Source of the DNA: an uncultured Actinomyces sp.
GTDB taxonomy: Bacteria; Actinomycetota; Actinomycetes; Actinomycetales; Actinomycetaceae
Length of the DNA: 5,991 nt
Direction of reading: 5' to 3'
Assembly: GCA_902773415.1 (NCBI GenBank)
Contig: CACYEE010000202.1
Coordinates: forward strand, 1 to 5,991
This document shows, in pieces, positions 1-5,677 of the stretch (position 1 is its first letter; each line of letters opens with the position of its first letter). Under the pieces are notes generated by a model, which searched no databases, had not been told where the DNA came from, and worked only from the letters and a program-made list of their open reading frames with translations. The translations under genes were made by a program, and so were the position numbers.

Positions 1-275
1 CGAACAAGCCTTTCGAGCACTCCGATTCCGAAGATCAGCACGAGAAACGCAGTGTCGAGCACGAAAGCTCCCAAGCCGATTGGCGGAACGAACCTTCGCA
101 GGAATCTCAACGGCGGATCGGTCAGGCCGAACACGGCGTTCGCGACAACAAGAAACACGCCCGACGGCGACCAGTCCGGCGAAACCATCCGCATGAAGTC
201 GAGGACGATCCTTGCAAACAGCACAAGCTCGTAGAATCCCAGAGCCATCAGGACAAGACTGACAAAGGCCTGCAT
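1..275 (-). CDS. yggT: YggT family membrane protein (3' end cut by window edge)
   Basis: This is a small integral membrane protein of the YggT family. I translated 91 residues by hand from the ATG at 275 to the left edge without meeting a stop. Residues about 2-27 and 67-88 are hydrophobic and likely membrane-spanning, with a further hydrophobic stretch at about 39-50. The family motif TDPPLRFLRRFVPP lies at residues 52-65, between the membrane segments. Family members are usually around 95-100 residues, so only a few residues should be missing. The ATG is 15 nt past the sepF stop, so the two are probably cotranscribed. An in-frame GTG at 284 is an alternative start; the ribosome binding site is weak (GAAGAA). 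In Actinomycetota yggT is a regular neighbour of sepF and of divIVA, which I would expect just beyond the left edge. Its molecular role is not well defined; a link to division or envelope assembly is inferred from position. Confidence 0.88.
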   Translation of the reverse strand, partial: MQAFVSLVLMALGFYELVLFARIVLDFMRMVSPDWSPSGVFLVVANAVFGLTDPPLRFLRRFVPPIGLGAFVLDTAFLVLIFGIGVLERLV

Positions 276-290
276 ATTCTTCACCCGTCC

Positions 291-716
291 TCAGAATCGG
301 CGGTGGGGAGGATTCGGGCTTTCGATCGTCACGTTGCGCGGCGTCAGCAAAAGCACGTCGTTCGAAATCTGATCGATGCTGCCGTCCAGGCCATAACATA
401 CGCCGTAAGCAAAATCGGCAATCCGGTTTCGTACGGCGTCCTCGGCCGTCGAAAGATTGAGAATGACGGGAACACCGCCACGGAAATGATCGGCAAACTC
501 CTGGGCATCGTCAAAGACACGCGGCCATAGCGTCACGATGCGCGCAAGCTCCACGCGCTCCTCGCGTACCTCAACCGGGCGAATCTCGGCAATCTCGGCA
601 CCGATTTCCTCGTCTTCCTCCGCGTCGACAATCTCATCCTCGGCGTACTCCTCGTCGAAACCGTCATACTCGTCGCTGACCGCGACACGGCCAACGAAAC
701 GGTTCAGCAATCCCAT
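291..716 (-). CDS. sepF: Cell division protein SepF
   Basis: SepF is a cytoplasmic, membrane-binding protein that anchors FtsZ filaments to the membrane by binding the FtsZ C-terminal peptide. In Actinomycetota, which lack FtsA and ZipA, it is the main known anchor. The predicted protein has 141 residues. Residues 1-13 (MGLLNRFVGRVAV) match the N-terminal amphipathic membrane-targeting helix. Residues about 15-50 form a strongly acidic linker, and about 53-132 form the SepF core with PVILNL at 83-88, YGLDGSI at 108-114 and LLLTPRNV at 122-129. The start at 716 was chosen because it gives the conserved MGLLN N-terminus and lies 6 nt from the AGGA of a ribosome binding site; an ATG at 722 is too close to that site. 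The gene lies directly upstream of yggT and downstream of pgeF, separated from pgeF by a terminator-like hairpin, so it may have its own promoter. Residue 107 is a cysteine inside the otherwise conserved core. Confidence 0.95.
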   Translation of the reverse strand: MGLLNRFVGRVAVSDEYDGFDEEYAEDEIVDAEEDEEIGAEIAEIRPVEVREERVELARIVTLWPRVFDDAQEFADHFRGGVPVILNLSTAEDAVRNRIADFAYGVCYGLDGSIDQISNDVLLLTPRNVTIESPNPPHRRF

Positions 717-722
717 GATCAT

Positions 723-730
723 TCCTCTCC
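723..730 (-). promoter_or_regulatory. Ribosome binding site of sepF
   Basis: On the minus strand GGAGAGGA is followed by ATGATCATG. The spacing of 6 nt favours the second ATG (716), which also gives the conserved MGLLN start of SepF. The first ATG (722) sits only one or two bases from the Shine-Dalgarno core and is unlikely to be used. Confidence 0.7.
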
Positions 731-758
731 CGGATTGTCTTGCTCGTTTCAAAGTAGG

Positions 759-782
759 CGAAAACCCGCCGAGAGCGGCGAG
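759..782 (-). terminator. Terminator-like hairpin between pgeF and sepF
   Basis: On the minus strand the sequence CTCGCCG-CTCT-CGGCGGG forms a 7-bp stem (one U-G wobble) with a 4-nt loop, followed at once by TTTTCG. This has the form of a short intrinsic terminator for transcripts coming from pgeF, 27 nt past its stop codon. The U-run is only four long, so termination may be partial. I saw no strong promoter between it and sepF. Confidence 0.55.
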
Positions 783-808
783 GCTGGCGCGCGTGTCGCT
801 TTCTTCCC

Positions 809-1573
809 TCAGCAGACCCGTTCAAGCAAGACAACTCCGGCGAAACGACCAGTCGCGTTGCCGGCAGCAGCGGCGCGACGGTGAGAAAAGAAACGCCTGT
901 CCTCGAAAACGCAAGGTGCAGGACCGTTCAGGCGCACCCTCCCGCCGGCATTTTCAAGCTGGACCCGCACCGCGCGGGGAACATCGATCGAGGCGGTGCC
1001 CCGCCTCGTTGTCGCCGCCGATTCGGCCACGACCCTGCGCGCCTCATCCCGCATCGGCTCGGGAACCTCGTAGCAGCCGCCGCAAATCGCCGGGCCGACA
1101 ACCGCATCCAGCAGGCCGTCAAGCATGCCGAGCGCCGCAGGCACGATGCCCGCGAGCATCCCCGCCCGCCCCGCATGAACAGCCGCGGCAACCGGAGCCT
1201 GCCTGCCGACAAGAAGAAGCGGCACGCAGTCGGCCACCATCACGCAGGCGGCAGCTCGTTCCACGCCGTCGGCGCACCGCCTCAGGCATGTCGAATCGAT
1301 CCACAGGCCGTCGGTTGCCGCGTAGGTCCGGGCTTCCTCGGCCTTCTCGATGCGTACGCCATGAACCTGTTCCATCCATGCCGGTTCCACTGCCAGCTCC
1401 GCAGCGAGCAATCGCCTGTTTCGACGCACATGCTCGGGCCTGTCGCCTACATGCGGCCCCAGGTTGAGCCCCCGGTACGGCGGCACGGATACTCCCCCCG
1501 CACGGGAAGTGAATCCCGCGCGTATCCGAATGCCGTCAACGACACGCTCGACATGCCACTCGACAAGGCCCAT
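809..1573 (-). CDS. pgeF: Peptidoglycan editing factor PgeF (YlmD/YfiH family, 'laccase domain')
   Basis: This 254-residue protein belongs to the PgeF/YfiH/YlmD family of purine-nucleoside-phosphorylase-fold metalloenzymes. In E. coli PgeF removes wrongly made UDP-MurNAc-L-Ser so that it does not enter peptidoglycan; other members show purine nucleosidase or deaminase activity. Older 'multicopper polyphenol oxidase' labels are not supported. The metal-binding triad is visible as His71 (MEQVHG), Cys116 (VMVADC) and His133 (AAAVHAG). Other family marks are FTSRAGGVS at 21-29, NLG at 37-39, GPAICGGCYEV at 160-170 and RFFSHRR at 227-233. The ATG at 1573 was chosen because GGGGAGGGG lies 4 nt upstream and the length fits the family. 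A GTG at 1669 would add 32 residues of Pro/Arg-rich sequence with no family match. The gene follows ftsZ after 175 bp in which I see no other gene. The protein ends in an unusual ERVC. Confidence 0.93.
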   Translation of the reverse strand: MGLVEWHVERVVDGIRIRAGFTSRAGGVSVPPYRGLNLGPHVGDRPEHVRRNRRLLAAELAVEPAWMEQVHGVRIEKAEEARTYAATDGLWIDSTCLRRCADGVERAAACVMVADCVPLLLVGRQAPVAAAVHAGRAGMLAGIVPAALGMLDGLLDAVVGPAICGGCYEVPEPMRDEARRVVAESAATTRRGTASIDVPRAVRVQLENAGGRVRLNGPAPCVFEDRRFFSHRRAAAAGNATGRFAGVVLLERVC

Positions 1574-1577
1574 CGCG

Positions 1578-1586
1578 CCCCTCCCC
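1578..1586 (-). promoter_or_regulatory. Ribosome binding site of pgeF
   Basis: GGGGAGGGG on the minus strand lies 4 nt before the ATG at 1573. It supports the internal ATG over the longer in-frame GTG start at 1669, although a weaker GGGGA also precedes that GTG. Confidence 0.6.
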
Positions 1587-1748
1587 TCGGAAAAACGGAG
1601 CCGGCCCGTCAGGTGCGCCAGTCGCCGGGGCGAGGAGAAAGGGACAGGACGGACGGGAGTCGGGGACACTCCCCTTTTCTCGCTCCGGCACGCCCCGACC
1701 GGGCACGCACCCCTTCGAGACGACCCTTGGCGGAATCTCGCAGAAGCA

Positions 1749-2975
1749 TCAGTTCACGTCGTAAAGGAAGTTCGGGATGTCAAGAGCGGAACGGCCGGCC
1801 TCGCGCGATCCCCACGTCGTCTCCCCGAATTCCTTGCCCTGACGCTTCGAGGTCAGGAAATCGGGGGCAGGATGGGCAACGACGTGCGACTCCTCGACCG
1901 GAGGCAAGTCCTCGGCTTCCGGTTCGATCTCCTCCTCGCGAATGGGCGCCGGATTGGAAACCTCCGGCGAAGTCGCGGCATCGCGCGGCCTGGGCCGATG
2001 CAGCGACCGGTTCGCCGGAATCAACGGGTCGTCCTTCTCGTCGAAACCGGCGGCAATGATCGTGACGCGAAACTCGTCGCCCATATCGTCGTCGATGATC
2101 TGGCCCATGATGATGTTCGCGTTGGAATCGACGGACTCGCGCACAAGATTCGACGCGGCGGAAAGCTCGGAGAGGGAGAAGGACGAACCGACCTGGAAAG
2201 ACAGCAGGACGCCATGCGCACCCTCGATCGAGGCCTCGAGAAGCGGCGAACTCATTGCGCTCTCGGTCGCCCGGACCGCGCGATCTTCCCCGGTCGCGGA
2301 GCCGATGCCCATGAGGGCGGTTCCGGCGTCCTTCATGATGGCCTTGACGTCGGCGAAGTCGAGATTGATGATGCCAGGAATGGTGATGAGGTCGGAAATG
2401 CCCTTCACGCCATTGTAGAGAACCTCGTCGGCAAGGTGATACGCTTCAAGAACGCTGAGATCCTCCGTCGAGATTTCCTCAAGACGGTCGTTCGGGATGA
2501 CGATCAGGGTATCGACGGCCTTCGAAAGCTCTTCGATGCCGGCCTGGGCGTTGTTTGCCCGCTGGGGACCCTCGAAGGAAAAAGGCCGGGTCACGACGCC
2601 GACGGTCAAGGCGCCAAGCTCGCGGGCAATCGAAGCGATGATCGGAGCCGCTCCCGTCCCGGTGCCCCCGCCTTCCCCGGCGGTCACGAACACCATGTCC
2701 GCGCCGTCAAGCGCGTCGCGAATCATCTCGACGTTCTCCTCGGCCGCGCGCTGGCCGATTTTCGGGTCGGCGCCTGCGCCAAGACCACGAGACACGTCAC
2801 GGCCGATGTCGAGCTTCGTCTCCGCTTCCGACTTTACGAGGGACTGGCCGTCAGTATTCACCGCAATGAACTCCACTCCCGCCAGCTCGTTCTGGATCAT
2901 GCGGTCCACGGCATTGACGCCGCCGCCGCCGACGCCGATAACTTTGATGTTCGCGGCATTGTTCAATGTTGACAT
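1749..2975 (-). CDS. ftsZ: Cell division GTPase FtsZ
   Basis: FtsZ is the tubulin homologue that polymerises at mid-cell and organises septal wall synthesis. The protein has 408 residues. The GTPase domain shows GVGGGGVNAV at 14-23, NTDGQSL at 40-46, the tubulin signature GGGTGTG at 102-108, RPF at 130-132 and PNDRL at 161-165. The synergy loop NLDFADVK at 204-211 supplies the catalytic Asp206 and Asp209 equivalents. The C-terminal subdomain runs to about residue 313 (AAGFDE), then comes an acidic, proline-rich linker (about 316-395), and the conserved C-terminal peptide LDIPNFL (398-404) ends in YDVN. This peptide should bind SepF. The ATG at 2975 was chosen because MSTLNN starts just before the conserved core and AAGAAGAGGAA lies directly upstream; the longer frame to 3047 would translate through a hairpin. 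The gene is 183 bp downstream of ftsQ, with a candidate promoter and a hairpin in that gap. Confidence 0.98.
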   Translation of the reverse strand: MSTLNNAANIKVIGVGGGGVNAVDRMIQNELAGVEFIAVNTDGQSLVKSEAETKLDIGRDVSRGLGAGADPKIGQRAAEENVEMIRDALDGADMVFVTAGEGGGTGTGAAPIIASIARELGALTVGVVTRPFSFEGPQRANNAQAGIEELSKAVDTLIVIPNDRLEEISTEDLSVLEAYHLADEVLYNGVKGISDLITIPGIINLDFADVKAIMKDAGTALMGIGSATGEDRAVRATESAMSSPLLEASIEGAHGVLLSFQVGSSFSLSELSAASNLVRESVDSNANIIMGQIIDDDMGDEFRVTIIAAGFDEKDDPLIPANRSLHRPRPRDAATSPEVSNPAPIREEEIEPEAEDLPPVEESHVVAHPAPDFLTSKRQGKEFGETTWGSREAGRSALDIPNFLYDVN

Positions 2976-3000
2976 TTCCTCTTCTTTCGCGTCCTGAACG

Positions 3001-3027
3001 AAAACCTCAAGTCGAGCTTGAGGTTTT
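3001..3027 (-). terminator. Perfect hairpin in the ftsZ leader (terminator, attenuator or mRNA-stabilising stem)
   Basis: AAAACCTCAAG and CTTGAGGTTTT are perfect inverted copies (11 bp) around a 5-nt loop, 25 nt upstream of the ftsZ ATG. On the minus strand the stem ends in TTTT followed by CG; on the plus strand it ends in TTTTTCT. The A-run facing the T-run is the usual form of a bidirectional intrinsic terminator. The hairpin lies between the candidate ftsZ promoter and the start codon, so full termination would silence ftsZ. Partial termination, attenuation or protection of the 5' end of the mRNA are alternatives. Confidence 0.65.
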
Positions 3028-3047
3028 TCTCTCCTCGCTTCGCGCAC

Positions 3048-3076
3048 AAGGTACGGCCTCGACCGACACCGTTCAA
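3048..3076 (-). promoter_or_regulatory. Candidate sigma-A type promoter for ftsZ
   Basis: On the minus strand TTGAAC (3076-3071) and TACCTT (3053-3048) are separated by exactly 17 nt. The first shares TTGA with the TTGACA consensus and the second fits the TANNNT form common in actinobacterial -10 boxes. Transcription would begin near 3040, giving a leader of about 65 nt that contains the hairpin at 3001-3027. Promoters in the ftsQ-ftsZ gap are known in Streptomyces, which makes this position plausible. Short motif matches of this kind also occur by chance. Confidence 0.4.
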
Positions 3077-3158
3077 CAACCTGCGGCCGCGTGTCGCGCC
3101 ACGATTCCCCTCGATGCTCCCGACCAGCGAAAACGCGCTGCGGCCGCCACGGTGGCCG

Positions 3159-4289
3159 TCACCGCTGCTGCGTGCTCCCCTCGGATTGCGAAACGGTCGG
3201 CACCGGCGAAGGCCCCACCAGCGGCGAACGCGGCACAGACACGTCATACATCGCCGCCGGCTCTTCGACAAGCACCTCGAGAACGGCGACCTTCTCGTCC
3301 GTCTGTCCCGGCATCCCCCAGCGGACAAGCCTGCCATCGTCGAAAACGAGAGTAATCTGGCCCGCCTTGGCAACCTCCGACACGACCACGGCCCCGCCGA
3401 GACCATCGGGCAAAGCCGACACGATATCGAGAATGTCGAGAGCATAGCGGCCCGAATTCTCCGCAGCCGACGCATAGGAAATGCGCGTCAGATTCGCCAT
3501 TTCCTCCTCCGTCGCGACAACCTCTCGCCCGGCCTCGTCGATCGCAACGCACTGCTCTGCGCGCACCAGGCAGGCAATCGGCGAACGGTCGTCGAAACTG
3601 ACCCGAAGTCCATGCGGAAGGACACGATCGACCTTCACATTGCCGGTCCGGGCAACCTTCTCCTCGACATCCCTCGCAAGCGAAGCAGGCACAAGCCGAA
3701 ACAGCGAAACGCCTTCGCGCGCCCCGAGCGTACCGGCAATATCCGCCGTCTCGACCGTCGTCCCCTCCGGAGCACGAACCTCGATCTTCGCAGCGTCAAG
3801 CGCAAACAGCGGAGAAAAGAACACCGCATAGACAAACACCGCAGCAAAAGCGACAATTCCCGCAATCGCAGCCGCACGAACAGAAAAGTAGCGACGCCGC
3901 TCGGCACGCCGCTCGGCACGCCGCGCCGACAGGTCCGCCGGCTCCGCAGCCTCCCGCCTTCTTCGCGCTCCCCGGATCCTCGGAACCTCGCCGGTCGCCG
4001 GTTTCCCGGTTCCCTCGGCAGCGCCGACCGCAGGGAACACGCGGCCACCGGTTCGCGAACCTGCGGCCGCAGAACCCGGCCCTGCCACCGGGGCCTCCCC
4101 CCGAAGGCGCGGAATGCTTCCCGTATCGAAAACCGCAAGGTCCTCGCCGGCAATCTCGATCGGTCCGGTTCCCGCAAGATCGGCCGTCGGCACATGGTCC
4201 TGCCCGGCAGAAGCCTCCGCTTTGCCGGCCACGGTGCCCGCAGACGTCAGCCTGCGCGGCCTTCGCGGCGGGGTCGGCCTGCGAACCAT
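3159..4289 (-). CDS. ftsQ: Cell division protein FtsQ (DivIB)
   Basis: FtsQ is a bitopic divisome protein that joins the FtsB/FtsL complex and links early and late division steps. The 376 residues divide into a long cytoplasmic tail rich in Pro, Gly and Arg (1-138), with a basic stretch at about 106-133, one membrane segment (about 139-164), a POTRA domain (about 167-240, with FALDAAKIEV and the LPHGLRVSFDDRSPIA end) and a beta domain to about 350, followed by a Pro/Ser-rich end. The ATG at 4289 was chosen because it overlaps the murC stop as TGATG and has GGGAG 8 nt upstream; an open frame reaching 4787 lies fully inside murC. Two features are unusual: a duplicated motif TG[SE][IV]PR[LI]RG at residues 56-64 and 99-107, and two extracytoplasmic cysteines, Cys240 and Cys247. 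The overall sequence is weakly conserved, as is usual for FtsQ; the call rests on architecture, POTRA pattern and position between murC and ftsZ. Confidence 0.93.
   Translation of the reverse strand: MVRRPTPPRRPRRLTSAGTVAGKAEASAGQDHVPTADLAGTGPIEIAGEDLAVFDTGSIPRLRGEAPVAGPGSAAAGSRTGGRVFPAVGAAEGTGKPATGEVPRIRGARRRREAAEPADLSARRAERRAERRRYFSVRAAAIAGIVAFAAVFVYAVFFSPLFALDAAKIEVRAPEGTTVETADIAGTLGAREGVSLFRLVPASLARDVEEKVARTGNVKVDRVLPHGLRVSFDDRSPIACLVRAEQCVAIDEAGREVVATEEEMANLTRISYASAAENSGRYALDILDIVSALPDGLGGAVVVSEVAKAGQITLVFDDGRLVRWGMPGQTDEKVAVLEVLVEEPAAMYDVSVPRSPLVGPSPVPTVSQSEGSTQQR
3895..3924. repeat. 12-bp tandem repeat inside ftsQ
   Basis: The plus-strand unit CGCCGCTCGGCA occurs twice in perfect tandem (3895-3906 and 3907-3918), and the first six bases recur at 3919-3924. 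On the coding strand it encodes RRAERRAERR (residues 123-132), just before the membrane segment of FtsQ. The unit is a multiple of three, so copy-number change would keep the frame and only lengthen or shorten the basic stretch by four residues. Confidence 0.85.
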
Positions 4290-5677
4290 CAGCCAAGCTC
4301 CCGAAGAATCGCAGGACCGAGCTCGGTCACGTCGCCGGCGCCCATCGTCAAAACCAGGTCGCCTGCCCGCGCATGGGCCGCAATCTCGCATGCCGCCTCG
4401 AACCGATCGGCAACAAACAAGGCATTGGCGCCCATGCGTTCGACGATGATGTTGCCGTCGACTCCTTCCACGGGATCCTCGCGCGCGCCATATACGCCAG
4501 TGACGACCACGTCGTCGGCAAGCGAAAGCGCCTGGGCGAACTCGGCGGCGAAATTCGCAGTGCGAGAGTAGAGATGCGGCTGGAAGAGAACACGTACCGT
4601 TTCGGCCTGCTCGCGGGCCGCGCGAATCGTCGCGGCCACCTCGGTCGGATGATGGGCATAGTCGTCGACGACGCGCACTCCCCCGGCAGTCCCCCGTTCC
4701 TCGAAACGACGGCCCGTGCCCGCGAATTCGCCCAGGCCGCGCGCCATCGCTTCCGGGGCGACCCCAAGCTCGAGCCCGACCGCCCATGCGCCCGCCGCAT
4801 TGAGAAGATTATGCGCCCCGACGGCCTTGGCGAGGCACACGTCCGTCTCGACCCCTTCCGCCGAGAAATGCCCGGCAGGGTGGCCGTTCTCGATCGTCTC
4901 CCCCGTGATGGCGACATGTGCCTCGGCACCCTCGATTCGCGCGCCTCGCCCATAGGAGACGACCCGGCGTCCTTCGGCCAGGGCCTGACGCCCGAGCTTC
5001 GCCGCACGCGCGTCGTCGGCGCACACGACGAGAAGCCCGCCGGGAACCACCTTCCGGGAAAACTCGAGGAACACGTTTTCGATTTCCTGCGGCGAAGCGT
5101 AATGGTCGAGATGATCGTTCTCGATGTTCGTCACAAGCGCAATCTGCGGGTCGTAGTTGAGGAAAGAACCGTCGGACTCGTCCGCCTCGGCCACCAGCAC
5201 CTTTCCGGCACCGACATGGCCTCCCGCGCCGTACCCCGTGACCGAACCGCCTATCGCCCACGAAGGCCCCTCGCCTGCCTCCTGCAAGGCGACCGCGATC
5301 ATCGCCGACGTCGTTGTCTTGCCGTGAGCTCCGGCTACCGCGACAAAAACCCTTCCCAAGGCGGCAAGGGCAAGCGCCTGGGAACGGTGAAGAACGCGCA
5401 GGCCTGCCGCACGCGCGCCAGCCAGCTCGGGATTCGTCTCGCGAATCGCGGACGACACGACAACGGTCGCCCCTTCGGGAACGTTCTCGGCCCGCTGTCC
5501 GATCGCGACGGATGCGCCGAGTTCCCTCAGATGCTCGGTGTTCGCGGACTCGCGCGCATCCGAACCCGATACCGACGCTCCTTCTGCGAGGAACAGCTCG
5601 GCGACCACGCTCATGCCTGCCCCGCCGATTCCGACAAAATGGAAAGCCTTGCCGGCCAAAGCCAGTTCGGTGGTCAT
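4289..5677 (-). CDS. murC: UDP-N-acetylmuramate--L-alanine ligase MurC
   Basis: MurC is the cytoplasmic ATP-dependent ligase that adds L-alanine to UDP-MurNAc, the first step of stem peptide assembly. The 462 residues match the usual family length. The N-terminal UDP-binding domain shows GIGGAGMS at 16-23 and SGSDARES at 37-44. The central ATPase domain shows the P-loop AGAHGKTTT at 115-123, EADESDGSF at 164-172 and NIENDHLDHY at 184-193. The C-terminal domain shows GAHNLLNA at 287-294, GRRFE at 322-326, DDYAHHPTE at 338-346, FQPHLYSRT at 365-373 and TMGAGDV at 444-450. The ATG at 5677 overlaps the murG stop as ATGA and has GAGAGGAG 5 nt upstream. The stop overlaps the ftsQ start by one base. 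The HGKT and DHLDHY sets distinguish it from MurD, MurE, MurF and Mpl together with the dcw context. No key residue appears missing. Confidence 0.98.
   Translation of the reverse strand: MTTELALAGKAFHFVGIGGAGMSVVAELFLAEGASVSGSDARESANTEHLRELGASVAIGQRAENVPEGATVVVSSAIRETNPELAGARAAGLRVLHRSQALALAALGRVFVAVAGAHGKTTTSAMIAVALQEAGEGPSWAIGGSVTGYGAGGHVGAGKVLVAEADESDGSFLNYDPQIALVTNIENDHLDHYASPQEIENVFLEFSRKVVPGGLLVVCADDARAAKLGRQALAEGRRVVSYGRGARIEGAEAHVAITGETIENGHPAGHFSAEGVETDVCLAKAVGAHNLLNAAGAWAVGLELGVAPEAMARGLGEFAGTGRRFEERGTAGGVRVVDDYAHHPTEVAATIRAAREQAETVRVLFQPHLYSRTANFAAEFAQALSLADDVVVTGVYGAREDPVEGVDGNIIVERMGANALFVADRFEAACEIAAHARAGDLVLTMGAGDVTELGPAILRELG

Noticed and set aside
52..234. Short plus-strand open frame of 60 residues
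   Set aside because: It lies antisense to yggT, whose family motif TDPPLRFLRRFVPP is clear on the minus strand.
809..1573. Multicopper laccase or polyphenol oxidase function for the pgeF product
   Set aside because: The family name is historical; the visible His-Cys-His triad is that of the PgeF/YlmD zinc enzymes, and no cupredoxin copper motifs are seen.
1655..1676. Small inverted repeat in the ftsZ-pgeF gap (GGGAGT...ACTCCC)
   Set aside because: Only six pairs, with competing pairings and no T-run after it, so I do not call a terminator.
881..2059. Plus-strand open frame spanning pgeF and the end of ftsZ
   Set aside because: It crosses two real minus-strand genes and their spacer and shows no recognisable domain.
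1464..2972. Long plus-strand open frame opposite ftsZ (502 residues)
   Set aside because: It mirrors the codon bias of the GC-rich ftsZ gene, is low in family-like motifs and covers a clear FtsZ on the minus strand.
2976..3047. Upstream extension of ftsZ by 24 residues
   Set aside because: It would be coded by the hairpin and the ribosome binding site itself; FtsZ N-termini normally start close to the conserved core.
3122..3158. GC-rich inverted repeats just after the ftsQ stop
   Set aside because: Stems of about five pairs with large loops and no proper T-run; such structures are common by chance at this base composition.
3018..4571. Long plus-strand open frame opposite ftsQ (517 residues)
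   Set aside because: The translation is very rich in Arg, Pro and Ser with no domain pattern, as expected for an antisense shadow of a GC-rich gene.
4290..4787. Upstream extension of the ftsQ frame
   Set aside because: It lies inside murC, is Arg/Gly-rich, and the TGATG overlap with a good ribosome binding site marks the real start at 4289.
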